Below are positions 34,205-46,740 of a stretch of DNA of 64,000 nt, piece by piece; position 1 is the stretch's first letter, and each line of letters starts with the position of its first letter. Made by a program: the position numbers and the translations under genes. The notes beneath the pieces are model-generated. The model was not told the DNA's origin. It searched no databases and worked only from the letters and a program-made list of their open reading frames with translations. Source of the stretch: Sipunculus nudus (taxonomy: Eukaryota > Annelida > Sipuncula > Golfingiida > Sipunculidae); the NCBI GenBank assembly GCA_026874595.1, contig CM049315.1, positions 61,625,389 through 61,689,388 on the forward strand. The letters run 5' to 3'.

Positions 34205-37146
34205 AGCAAACATGTGAGCTTATGCGATGGCGTAGCGTCATTCGTCCATCGTCAGCCGTCCGCCATCCGCCATCCAGGGCTAGCTTTCCCCCATCCATGG
34301 CTGTAAGTCAGAAACCGTCGGAGCTAGCAGCTCCAAATTTAATGTAAGAATTAGTCACATGTGAAACTTGGTGCCCTGGAGCTTATTATTGGGTAACTGC
34401 ATTAATTTGGATTTTATAGAGAAAAAGCTAAAAAAACCTTTAAAAATCTTCTTCTCTGAAACTGTCCAGCCAAATTGTTCAATATTTCACAGAAATGATC
34501 CCTGGAACAATCTCTCTAAAGTTTGTTCGAATGGTTCCAGTTCGGAGATTTTTGGCCAAGTTACAGGAGGTTGAACTTAGTCATATGTCCAAAAAAGCAC
34601 ACTAAAATTAAAATCTCAGAAACGGCTAGAGCTATAATCACCAAATTTTATACCAATGTTTGTCACATATGTCATATCTGATTTTGAGGTATCGGTGGCG
34701 CCACAAACATTGATGTGTTTCTTACAGGTGAAAATATAATTTTAAAGTCTTCTAGCTTATACACTGATTTATGATGAAACTGTTAAGCTTATTGGTTTAA
34801 ACTTTACAAGAATTATTCTATGTTAGGGTTCTGGCAGTTTTATAAGAATAGATTGGGTAAATACAGTTTTATAAAAAAACATTGTAGCCAATTGAAAAAG
34901 GCTTTCTGTATTTGAAAACAGATTTGACAATGTGCAGAGTTTCAGCAGCCAAGTCAAGAGGTCACTCAGTACAAACAGGTGGGGTCCAGACATCACCATG
35001 GCAACTGACCTGGCTCTGGGTCTAGACAATGTGTCTAGACGTCTAGACACAGCGTCTAGACGTCTAGACACAATGTTTAGATGCTGAATTCCCAGATTAT
35101 TGGAACTATATCTTTCAACTGTTTGAATCTTGGTTTGCATTTCAAGTGAATTGGGTTTATCATCAGGTCACATATGAACTGCTGCACCCTCATTTTTGGT
35201 TGACTTCTGACCTTTCCTCGCTGCCCAGCGTCCATTTGTTTGTCTGTTGCCACACATAAACCTGCATATCTCGGGAACTTTTTGACCAATCAGGCTAAAA
35301 ATTTTGCATAAATGTAGCCCTTTGATAGCTTTATAACATACACTAAAAATGGTGGCACCACTTGCAACCATTTTTGCACAGTGTCCATCTGCCTTGGGAT
35401 AATATCACTGATATCTCAGCAGTGGTTTGACTTATCCACATAAATTTTTGCAGATTTTTACATCCTGGACAGCTTTCTCGATTTTATGACAGGTGGCGCC
35501 ATCTACATTCACGTTTACACTGCAGACATCCAAGCTCATATCTCGGGAACCGTTTGACCAGTTGGGCCAAAATTTTGCATGTGTATAAATCTCACATAGC
35601 TCTTCATCATAGGCAAAACTGGTGGCGCCACCTGCAACCTCTTATGCACAGCGTCCATCTGTTCATCTGCCTTGGGATAAAATCACTCATATCTGAGCAG
35701 TGTTTTGACTTATCCACCTGAAATTTTGCAGGTTTATACAGCTCATATCTCTGGAACCATTCGACCGATTGGGCCAAAATTTTGCATGTGTATAGATCTC
35801 ACATAGCTCTTCCTCATAGGCAAAAATGGTGGCGCCACCTGCAGTCATTAATGCACAGCGTCCATCTGTTCATCTCCCTTGGGATAATATCACTGATATC
35901 TCAGCAGTGGTTTGACTTATCCACCTAAAATTTTGCAGATTTTTACATCCTGGACAGCTTTCTGGATTTTATGACAGGTGGCGCCACCTACATTCACGTT
36001 TACTCTGCAGACATCCAAGCTCATATCTCCGGAACCATTCGACCGATTGGGCCAAAATTTTGCATGTGTATAGATCTCACATAGCTCTTCCTCATAGGCA
36101 AAAATGGTGGCGCCAACTGCAGTCATTAATGCACAGCGTCCATCTGTTCATCTCCCTTGGGATAATATCACTGATATCTCAGCAGTGGTTTGACTTATCC
36201 ACCTAAAATTTTGCAGATTTTTACATCCTGGACAGCTTTCTGGATTTTATGACAGGTGGCGCCACCTACATTCACGTTTACTCTGCAGACATCCAAGCAC
36301 ATATCTCGGGAACCATTTGACCGATTGGGCCAAAATTTTGCATGTGTATATATCTCACATAGCTCTTCATCATAGGCAAAACTGGTGGTGTCACCTGAAA
36401 ACTCTTATGCACAGCGTCCATCTGTTCATCTGCCTTGGGATTAAATTACTCATATCTCAGCAGTGGTTTGACTTATCCACCTGAAATTTTGCAGGTTTAT
36501 ACATCCTGGACAGCCTCCTAGATTTCATGACAGGTGGCACCACCTACATTCACGTTTACACTGCAGACATCCAAGCTCATATCTCGGGAACCTTTAGACC
36601 GATTTGGCCAAAATTTTGCTTGTGTATAGATCTCACATAGCTCTTCATCATAAGCAAAACTGGTGGCGCCACCTGCAACTACTTATAAACACCGTCCATC
36701 TGTTCATCTGCCTTTGGATAAAATCACTCATATCTCAGCAATGGTTTGACTTATCCACCTGAAATTTTGCAGGTTTATACATCCTGGACAATTTTCTAGA
36801 TTTTATGACAAGTGGCACCACCTACATTCACGTTTACGCTGAAGACATCCATGCTAATATGCAACACACCTCACTCTATTCCCTTTGCCACTTAATCCAT
36901 GCCTATCTTCACCCGTATCACTCTTGATTTCTGTGGATACACATAGTTGCTTGTCGACTACCCATATTCTAGCTTTAAAATGTCCTAGTCTGAAAATTAC
37001 AGGTCCAAAATGTCCATTTTGCTGAAATCATAATGACTAAGGTAGATATGCAGGACTTAAAAGGATCAATGTTAAATTTTAAAAATAAACCTCCATTCAT
37101 ACTCCAAAACTTTGCACACGTTCGCATTAGGCCTGTAGGCCTTGTT
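34205..37146 (+). mobile_element. Family III long element carrying a family II-D core
   Basis: The 5' end AGCAAACATGTGAGCTTATG lies immediately after the I-L3 terminus. Repeat F occupies 34747-35150. A II-D segment without its 5' end then runs from about 35163 to 36975. The family III terminal segment ends at CACACGTTCGC, AGGCCTGTAGGCCT and TGTT (37146). Confidence 0.65.
35491..36830 (+). repeat. II-D core tandem array, about 278-bp units
   Basis: AGGTGGC(G/A)CCA recurs at 35491, 35976, 36254, 36532 and (as AAGTGGCACCA) 36810, with 278-279-bp spacing in the regular part. A second GGTGGCGCCACC lies between these in several units (35828). Confidence 0.85.
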
Positions 37147-38870
37147 TTAAATTATTAGTATAGATATAAAATCAGTACCTTAAAAATATTGCCAAACTTT
37201 GACAATGGCATGTTAATTTTCCTGGAAGTACTGTTGATTTAATTTTCACAGCATGTACATGTAAGTATTTAATATGTTAAAATCTGAAATTTGAAAAGAA
37301 AAGCTAGAAATTTAGGCTAGTTATTAAATTTTGGGGGGAGGCTCTATTGTATTCACTTGCATTGTTAAGCTGCAGACAGCCCACTTCTGGTCACTGAAGG
37401 TCAGCTGTGCCAGGATACCTGATTGGTAATGGGTCACTGGGGGAGATCCCCTTCTGTCACAGGTGTACAGTATCATATCCCCCCCCCCCACCCCACCAAG
37501 TGTTATGCAGTTATTGTTATTGTTTGAACTGTATTTCCTTAATTGTCATGCTGTTTCCACTCCGGTATTCAAAACTTGTTCTTGAAATAGTAATTCAAGG
37601 AGTTATCCAGAAGATGTCAGGTTGTGGTAATTTAGCATTTTTAAAGAAATCAATTTTCTTTTAAATAATTTTAACTATTGAAATAACACTAAACCCATCA
37701 GTATGCATAGCTTTATATTATATGAGCCAAATAATGAATAAATAAAGAAGCAATTTAGAATTTAGAATTCTGAACCAAGTTTAATTTTCAGATATTTATT
37801 GTTTTGTTATAAGATTTTTTGGGGGGTAAAAAAATAAAAATACATCTGTATGCATGATGTGGTGTTATCTTACAGGTTTTACATTTATGATGATGCAATT
37901 TAGAATTATGAATCAACTTTTATGTTCAGATATAAATGTTATATTGGAAATGTATAGAAATATAAACATAAAATAAAAAAAAAATGATGTGATAAAAAAG
38001 TGAGGATCCAATACAAACATTTGTGCATTATTTTCCTGCCTTAACAGAATTGGAGATCAGGCTTTGTTTGCCCGGCATGTTTATGCAGAAGTGTTGTAAC
38101 CCCCCTCCCCCTCCTCTGCCATTGATTCATTTGTATGTGCACTGGGACATAAGTTTTTATTGCAAATGTGTAAAATTTATTTAATTTAAAAATTATTGGA
38201 TTAGAAAAAATTAAGATCTTATTCAAACATTTTCTTGCCTCAGGAGAATGGAACATAAAGCGATCAGCTGTCTGTCCATCATCTCTCTGTTTTCATTGAA
38301 TATATATTAATTATGAATTTTTTCCTACAAGCACTGTTGAAATAACTTTCATATGCTGTATGTGTAAGGATTTAAGCTGTTAAAGCAGCATATATATTCA
38401 GTTGTGTAATATTGCATATGTTAAACTTGTTACACCTGTCCCCCCCCCCAGACACCATTACCAAGTCCTTGCATCTGTGGACTGGGGACATTAGTTATAT
38501 TTCAACTGTATACATTTTATAAAATAAAAAAAAATACATATATTTAATGATATATATTAAAAATATAGGTCCAATTGAACATATGTGTAAACGACTGAAC
38601 TTTCAACAGTTCATCAGAAAGCCAACCAATTATCATGGTATTAATATACATCTTATGGTCACAAACTTCAATATTAACATTAGGAAATGCATGGTTTGGT
38701 CACAAAATATTATTTGCAATAATTTCTTACTTACCAATACAAACCAATCATGTCAACCAACCATGGCCTATATTACATTTTCCTCTTAGACTCTGTCTCC
38801 ATTTGATATTATTTTAGATTTTGCCTTCAAAGTCATTCAGCTGACCACAGTGACCCATGGGTCCCTAGTT
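37147..38870 (+). mobile_element. Family I-L1 element, 5'-truncated
   Basis: L1 body (AAAATCAGTACCTTAAA, poly-C near 37480, a decayed endonuclease stretch at 38570-38720 with the NFQQFIRKPTN motif) leading to CAGCTGACC (38838), GACCCATGGGTC and CCTAGTT. Confidence 0.7.
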
Positions 38871-38916
38871 TTAAGAATAGGCTTACAACAGACATGCTGC
38901 AGATGTGACACTTTTT

Positions 38917-41874
38917 AGCTCAGCTGACTGAAAGTCATCTGAGCTATAACGATCACTCTTCGTCCGTCGCCCGTCCGGCCGGCCGGCCGTTAACAGGGCA
39001 CAAATCGTAACCGCTAGACATGGAATCTTCTTACTTGACATCCAGGGAGATCCATGAAAAATCTCCTTGGAAACCTGAAATTAAGTCTCTGTTACCCATA
39101 TTCTCCGAGCTATGGGTCTCTGAAGTACCCCCCAGAATAATAAAAAATTTGATACAAAAACTCAAGTATCTGATATCTACTGCATTGATCACCATGATTC
39201 TTTGCATGAATATTGATCATGGAGTGTTCCATCAGTTCCTGTAACCTGGTGGCGCCACCTGTATTTTTCCAATTTTTACGAATTTTGTTCTCTGTTTTTG
39301 AGACCTTCAAAGTAACTGTTAACAGGGCACAAATCGTAACCTCTGGACCTTGGATCTTCTAACTTGTCATCAAGGGAGGTCCATGAAAAGTCCTGGTGGA
39401 AAGCTGAAATTTGGTCTCTGTTACCCATATGCTCCGAGCTATGGGGCTCCTAAGTACCTCTCAGAACATTTAAAAATTTGATACAAAAGCTGCACTATCT
39501 GGACAATTAATGCATTGATCACCATGATTTTTTGCGTGGATATTCATCATGGTGTGTTTCATTCGTTCCTGCATACTGGTGGCAGAACATGGATTTTGTT
39601 GAATTTTTACACAAATTTTTTCTCTATTTTTGAGACTTTCAAAGATGCAGTGATACGTTAACCAGGCACAAATCGTAACTATCGGACCTGGAATCTTCTA
39701 ACTTGACATCCAGGGAGGTCCATAAATAATTTCCTTGGAAAACGGAAAGTAGCTCTCTGTTACCCATATCCTCTTAAGCTATGGGGCTCAGAAGTACCCC
39801 CCAGAATAATTACAAATTTGATACGAAAGCTCCAGCATCTGAATGAATAATGTATTGATCACCATGACATCCTGTGAGTTCCATGAAAAATCTCTTTGGA
39901 AACCTGAAATCATCATGGAGTGTTTTATTTGGTCCTAGAGCCTGCTCACACCACATGGATTTTTTAAAAATGTTTACGCATTTTTTTCTGAATTTTTTAG
40001 ATCTTCAAAGAAGTCTCTTAACAGGGCACTAATTGTAACCAATGGACCTAGAATCTTCTAATTTAAAAAAAAAAACATTGAGGCCCATGAAAAATCTCCA
40101 TTGAAACCTGAAATTAGGTGTCTATTACCCATATCCTCCGAGAAATGGGGCTCAGAATTACGACCCAGAATAATTAACAATTTGATGCAAAAACTCCAGT
40201 ATCTGAATTACTAATGCATTGATCACCATGATTTTTGCATGCATATTGTGATCATTGAGGGTTTCATCAGTTCCTGCAGATCGGTGACACCATCTTTTTT
40301 TTTTTAATTGATACGCATTTTTTCGCTAGTTATGAGACCTTTAAACAAACAGTTGTCTGTTAACAGGGCACAAATCATAACCACTGGACCTAGAATCTTC
40401 TTACTTGACGAGCAGGGAGGTACACTAAAAAATCTCCTTTGGAACCTGAAATAAGGTCTCTGTTACCCAGATCCTTTAACTTATTGGGTTTGTAAATACC
40501 CCCCAGCATAATTAAGAATCTGATACAAAAGCTCCAGTGTCTGAATAACTACTGCCTTTTTGAAGAAAACTCGAGCAGAGAAAACAGAGACCACTCTGAA
40601 CAGCCGATGGAACACACAAGAATGCTGCTGATGTATGGCCCAGACAAGGACTGTTTGGAGAAGAATAATATTTTAAAAGTGTTGAACTCTTATGAATATA
40701 CTAGAAAAATCATTGGTTGAATTGGCCTGATGGACACTTATGCACAGGAACATTATATAATAAAATTTCCTCTTAAGAGTTTGATTCATATTGTATACCA
40801 AATTTCCAACTGATACGAAATGATCATCAAACAACAGGTTCAACATGTCCATCAAAAAGACCACACTATGGATTAGCATTCTGTATCCACAAAGACCTCT
40901 ACCCATTCACTGAAGTCCATCATCAGTCTAATGGAAACATTGATGCATCTGTATTATTGGTAAATACTCCAAGCTCTTCCTTACAACTGATTAGTGTGTA
41001 TAGATCCCCTCAGTCAAAACTGTCTGACGTAAAATCAAAGCTTTCCCAGCTTATGACACATGTTAATATCCAAAAACCATTGTTAGTAATGGGAGATTTT
41101 AATAAAGATATTAGTAAACAAAACAATATGTCAGCCTTGAATGATCTTTCACATCTTTTACACTGTCAACAACTTATAACAGAAAAGACAACTGACTATG
41201 GCAGTCTTATTGATCTGGTGTTTTCTAACTTCCCTGATGCTACAACCTCAACAATAGAGCCTACATGGTCTGATCATAAAGTTTTGTTCACTATTGTTCC
41301 AAAGAGTGTTTTCCAGTTTCATCTTGATTGATCATTTTTATATTGGTTCACAATGAATTCAACTAAAATTTCTTAGTATTGGTGTTGATTTGATTTAACA
41401 GACATAAACTTGCCCAAAATGAAATTGCTGTTGATGTGGAAAATATGATGTCTTTACATTTCAACAACTAGAGAATTTCTAATTAAGAATTTATGCAGAT
41501 AATGCACAGGACATGAACTTATGATAGTAGGATATTCACCCTACACAGAGACAGGTCCTGACCTCTGTGCTGTGAATACAGACTTCCTATCATCATATTT
41601 ATATTCAAACTTGTCAGCCACACGCATCAATAACTGTATGTGATAGAGTTGGATCTCCCTATCCAAACTTGTATCAAAAGAACATGCATTTAGCATACTA
41701 CCTTTCTTTGGGGTACATGATATAAACTATTCGGCAAACCTGAATAAGGTTACGCAACTTATTTCCAAGGACTATTGGCAAAATGTATGATTTTCAGAAC
41801 TCTGCGAGTCATTTTACTCATTGTTAAAGGTTCCTTGAATTCAGCTGAGCGTCATGGCCCGTGGGCCACTAGTT
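38917..41874 (+). mobile_element. Family I-B element with endonuclease frame, most complete copy
   Basis: The 5' hairpin AGCTCAGCTGACT-GAA-AGTCATCTGAGCT is at 38917-38945. Several I-B core units (TTAACAGGGCAC from 38990 onward) follow. A 555-bp open frame for an EEP endonuclease lies at 40777-41331. The 3' end is CAGCTGAGC (41842-41850), GGCCCGTGGGCC and ACTAGTT. Known Helentron/Helitron2 proteins carry such an endonuclease at the C-terminus of Rep-helicase. Rep and helicase are absent here, so this is an internally deleted relative of an autonomous element. Confidence 0.8.
40777..41331 (+). pseudogene. EEP (AP-like) endonuclease domain of a Helentron, N-truncated
   Basis: An open frame runs from the codon after TAA at 40774 to a stop at 41329-41331, about 184 codons. 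Visible EEP motifs in order are RPHYGLAFCIHKDL, LQLISVYRSPQ, LLVMGDFNKDIS (catalytic-type Asp-Asn of GDFN), CQQLITEKTTDYGSLIDLVF and WSDHKVLF (SDH with the catalytic-type His). This is the C-terminal two thirds of a CR1/Helentron-type endonuclease, a nicking enzyme acting on DNA. The start (first Asn and ET motifs) is lost, and no upstream Rep/helicase frame was found. It is the best template for the smaller remnants elsewhere in the window. Confidence 0.8.
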
Positions 41875-42357
41875 TATCTATATCATTTGTATTTAAAACC
41901 ATAAAACCTGATCTTTATTAAACATGATTAACACTGCAAGCTTTATTCACTTTCAGAAATGAAATTGCTAATTTTTATACATAGAGTCCTCTATTTATTA
42001 ATGAACATGAATAAAGCCCAAAATTTGTAGAATATAATCCTTGTTGAATTTTTTCATAAATTTTACATAAGATAAAGGTACATGAGGTCCAGCAAATTTT
42101 TTGGAGGTCTGGTAAAATATAATGGAATTAATACACAATATGACTGATCTTATCACATTATTTTTTTTCTTTAAATCAACAATCAAAATGTGATTATGCA
42201 AGCTTCTAAAGTGCACCAGAAGCCACCATTTCAAAAAGACATTTTCAAAAGTCTCCCAACCCAAACCTACCCCTGTTGGGCGCTTTGCACCCTCGTGTTT
42301 ACACCAAACCAAACAATGACCACTTATAATTTTTTTTCTAGGGAAAACCCTGGCATA

Positions 42358-43591
42358 AACATGGGTGAAAGGGCAAAGCCTATTTAAAATAGGGTCATGA
42401 CCATCATTAGGAGAGTGACCTTGACCTTGAAAGGTTTATTTTTAGGGAAAATCACACAAATTCCAAAATATCTCAAGAAATATTGCATGGATTGATCCAA
42501 AAAATAAGTTGACCAAACATCTTGGATAGTGTTGTCATGTACCGGAAACTGATGGCACCACCTGTTATCCTTTCTTGTTTTTGGGCCATTTTATACCACC
42601 ATCATTGCCACTTGACAGTACTGTAAGCATTATAAGTCAGTAACTAATTGACAGATTGCTTTCATATTATGCATATACATAGGTATGGGTTATAGGATGA
42701 TGTATATTTATTGGGGTAATGACCTTTCCTAAGAGATGACCTTGACCTTGAATATTGCCATATATGGTGAAAATCACACAAAATCATAAATATCTCAATA
42801 AGGGATGCATGGATTAGTCCAAAATTCAAATTCACAGAAGATCTTAGATAGCTTGGTCTTCTGTGGAAGACAGGTGGTGCCACCTTCTGTCCTTTTCTTG
42901 TTTTCCTGCCTTTCAAATACCCCATCATTGACTCTTGACAGTCCTGTGAGCATTATCAGTCAAAAACTAAATGACAGATTGGGCTGAAACTGTGCGTGTC
43001 ATTGATCTTGAATACCTCCATCTTGCATTCAAGACTGGTGCACCATCTCTAATAGTTTTTGTATGGTGTCCATCTGTATCTTCCCTCATGGTGAAATAGC
43101 TCATATCTCAGGGGAGGATCAATGTATTGGTCTGAAATTTCACATGTATATCCCTCTTGGAGAGTGTTCTCTTAAAGCAGATAGGTCGCGCCATGTACCT
43201 TACCATTTTCATAGTGTATTTCAATGCCCTTTTCTCAGGAGTGATGTACATGCTATGTTGGCCTGAAATTGTGCTTGTCCATAGATCTTGGATACCTCCA
43301 TCTCATATTTAAGTCAAAAACTAATGGAGAAATCTTTTTCATATCATGCATATACAGGGATATAGGTTTTGGGGTGAGGTTTATTTAAATTGGGATCATG
43401 ACCTCTCCTGTGAGGGTGACCTTGACCTTTAATATCCCATATTTGGTCAAAAATACTGTTTCTCAAGTGGATAGATGGAAGAAACCATGGTCTCTTGCCA
43501 AGTGTCATTATATGCTGCTGAAGATAGGGGCCTGTTTTTTAGGGAGGGATTTAACGTTTAGGATACTGTTGCACCGCAAAAAATTCTAGTT
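42358..43591 (+). mobile_element. Family II-A element, 5'-truncated copy
   Basis: It matches the II-A sequence after its (CCG)n region (GGGTGAAAGGGCAAAGCC, GGTCATGACC, CAGGTGGTGCCACC). It ends with a decayed terminus GGATACTGTTGCACCGCAAAAAATTCTAGTT-like stretch. The 5' end and the AGGTCA array are absent. Confidence 0.65.
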
Positions 43592-43797
43592 TTTATATAC
43601 CTCAGGAGGGGGCAGCCATCAATACAAAATACCAGTACGAAAGTCTCTGTAACATGATACCCTTGAATCCTTTTAATGGATAACCCCCTATTCGAATGAA
43701 CTCAAATTGCCTTAGGCAGACAGCAGGCCAACCAAAATATTTTTTGCACTTGTTATGAGGACAAACAAAATTCATCCCAAAAAATAAAGTTTCTAAA

Positions 43798-45309
43798 ACT
43801 AGTAGCCTCCCTACTCAGTAGTTATACACTGCAGTTCAGACTAGTACCCTCTCTACTCAGTAGTTGTACACTGCAGTTCAGACTAGTAGCCTCTCTACTC
43901 AGTAGTTATACACTGCAGTTCAGACTAGTACCCTCCCTACTCAGTAGTTATACACTGCAGTTCAGACTAGTAGCCTCTCTACTCAGTAGTTATACACTGC
44001 AGTTCAGACTACTAGCCTCCCTACTCAGTAGTTATACACTGCAGTTCAGACTAGTACCCTCCCTACTCAGTAGTTATACACTGCAGTTCAGACTAGTAGC
44101 CTCTCTACTCAGTAGTTATACACTGCAGTTCAGACTACTAGCCTCCCTACTCAGTAGTTGTACACTGCAGTTCAGACTAGTACCCTCCCTACTCAGTAGT
44201 TGTACACTGCAGTTCAGACTAGTACCCTCCCTACTCAGTAGTTATACACTGCAGTTCAGACTACTAGCCTCCCTACTCAGTAGTTATACACTGCAGTTCA
44301 GACTAGTAGCCTCTCTACTCAGTAGTTATACACTGCAGTTCAGACTAGTAGCCTCTCTACTCAGTAGTTATAACCTGCAGTTCAGACTACTAGCCTCCCT
44401 ACTCAGTAGTTGTACACTGCAGTTCAGACTGGTACCCTCCCTACTCAGTAGTTGTACACTGCAGTTCAGACTAGTACCCTCCCTACTCAGTAGTTATACA
44501 CTTCAGTTCAGACTAGTAGCCTCTCTACTCAGTAGTTATACACTGCAGTTCAGACTACTAGCCTCCCTACTCAGTAGTTGTACACTGCAGTTCAGACTAG
44601 TACCCTCCCTACTCAGTAGTTATACACTGCAGTTCAGACTAGTAGCCTCTCTACTCAGTAGTTATACACTGCAGTTCAGACAACTAGCCTCCCTACTCAG
44701 TAGTTGTACACTGCAGTTCAGACTAGTACCCTCCCTACTCAGTAGTTATACACTGCAGTTCAGACTAGTAGCCTCTCTACTCAGTAGTTATACACTGCAG
44801 TTCAGACTAGTACCCTCCCTACTCAGTAGTTATACACTGCAGTTCAGACTAGTACCCTCCCTACTCAGTAGTTATTCACTGCAGTTCAGACTAGTACCCT
44901 CCCTACTCAGTAGTTATACACTGCAGTTCAGACTAGTAGCCTCTCTACTCAGTAGTTATACACTGCAGTTCAGACTAGTACCCTCCCTACTCAGTAGTTA
45001 TACACTGCAGTTCAGACTAGTGGCCTCTCTACTCAGTAGTTATACACTGCAGTTCAGACTAGTACCCTCCCTACTCAGTAGTTATACACTGCAGTTCTGA
45101 CTAGTAGCCTCCCTACTCAGTAGTTATACACTGCAGGTCAGACTAGTACCCTCCCTACTCAGTAGTTGTACACTGCAGTTCAGACTACTAGCCTCCCTAC
45201 TCAGTAGTTATACACTGCAGTTCAGACTAGTACCCTTCCTACTCAGTAGTTATACACTGCAGGTCAGACTAGTACCCTCCCTACTCAGTAGTTATACACT
45301 GCAGGTCAG
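43798..45309. repeat. 42-bp minisatellite, 36 units without net indel
   Basis: The unit reads ACTAGTACCCTCCCTACTCA then GTAGTTATACACTGCAGTTC then AG. The first unit starts at 43798 and the last at 45268, exactly 35 periods later. Three main variants (GTACCCTCC, GTAGCCTCT, CTAGCCTCC, plus TTATAC/TTGTAC) alternate and form partial 126-bp higher-order groups. It lies in the second long intron, 570 bp before the catalytic-His exon. One + frame is open through about 31 units until TGA near 45098. Confidence 0.97.
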
Positions 45310-45878
45310 ATATCCCATATTTTAACCACTGCTTTGTATTGGATTCTCCAGGTTTCAGCAAGGTATTGCATTGTGCATCTACGGTAGCTCTAGTTTTAAA
45401 CCTGTGACACCCTGCCCTCATTGGTCTGATTACACGGGTTCTGGCACAGGGCTAAAATCAGATAAATGAGAGTGGATTTAAACTTGGAAATGGATACACA
45501 TTGCGATACCACGCTCTCATTGGTCTGATTACAGTTCTTTTAGTTGTGCAAGCCCTGGTGGTTAAACCTAGAGAATCTTGCTATAAAAAGAAGCGGTTAA
45601 AACAAAGGAGATTTAAAACAAGTTCAGTGTAAAACTGCTGCATGAGGGTTGTATGACACAAAAGTTAGCAAAAAAATTTATCTTTGGCTTACAGGCTGTC
45701 CGAAGTCTTTAGATATTTGATTGAATTTAATCTATTTATAAATTAACATTTTTTTTTACATTCTTTACTAGATTCCTTCATTAACAACCTGTTTTATCAC
45801 TTTATATTGAATCAAGTGCATCCTAGCTGTGCATTTCTATATCTTGGTGTAATTCTGCTGTTTGTGTTTCTTTTAAAG
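45310..45878. other. Intronic sequence before the third exon
   Basis: Mostly unique. A short motif, CTCATTGGTCTGATTACA, is present twice (near 45418 and 45510). Branch-point and polypyrimidine sequence precede the acceptor. Nothing else recognised. Confidence 0.5.
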
Positions 45879-45954
45879 ACCCCAAGCAGAGAGGACCAAG
45901 TGAACTTGCATTTTGTGGCATTTGTGCACCACAATGGCAGTCTCTTTGAATTGG
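45879..45954 (+). CDS. UCHL3: UCHL3-like ubiquitin C-terminal hydrolase, catalytic-His exon
   Basis: The 76-bp exon has acceptor TTCTTTTAAAG (ending 45878) and a consensus GTAAGT donor at 45955. It translates to TPSREDQ followed by VNLHFVAFVHHNGSLFEL and one leftover base, G. It matches the UCHL3 block [20 protein letters not shown]. The His of LHF is the catalytic His of C12 peptidases. The catalytic Asp of the LDG motif would be 15 residues later, and its codon is split by this donor (G|..), so the Asp itself lies in an exon I did not find. The start phase 0 agrees with the 25970 exon. Confidence 0.92.
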
Positions 45955-46740
45955 GTAAGTGACTAGCCTTTTTGTATCATGGACATATTGTTGTTTTTGT
46001 TGCACATCTTATATTACCGTAGATTCTTAATCTAAATCCGCATGTCTATTATAAGCCGCACCCAGACTTTCCTGTTCCCTGTCTGTGATGCGCTTAGAAA
46101 AGCAAATTCTGGAAAAAAACCCATTAAAGCCGCACCTGGACTTCTTGGCCCATGGCCTGAACCCAACTTGAACAATTAAAGTAAATCCTGCATGAAAGTA
46201 AATTATGAACCAAACTGATGATAAATTAAATAAAGTAGTAAATATATTTAATCGAAATTAAATTTAAAAAAAAAACGGCATCTGCTACCTTTTTATATAA
46301 ATTGTCGGGCTACGTGACCATAAAATAAAACATCGACCAGTTTACTGTTACAGGTTTTTTTTTAAGACGTAAGAGTTGTCTCACAGGTTTGCTGGTCCAT
46401 GTCATTATGAGCTCAAACGATGATATATCAAATGAAGTAGTTAATGTATTTAATCAAAATTAAATCTAATACCCTTGGATTCTGACTCTGACATGACATT
46501 TCCCGACACAAACAAGGATGCCAACGTATTTTCTGACTTAATAATCTGACCGGTATATTGTCCTTTTATGTCAGTCATTGGGCTCATGCACACTCCCACC
46601 TGGTCAATTAGGTGTGAAATCCAACAATGCGTAATGTTCTAACCGTATACTAGAAGCAATTATTGAGTCAATTTGGCTCACAAATTAAGTCAGTTTGGAT
46701 CTGTATGTGACAGACATGAACTTCTCCATGTGTTGTACCG

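Noticed and set aside
43798-45309. CRISPR array
   Set aside because: The 42-bp units are contiguous, without unique spacers, and the context is a eukaryotic intron. It is a minisatellite.
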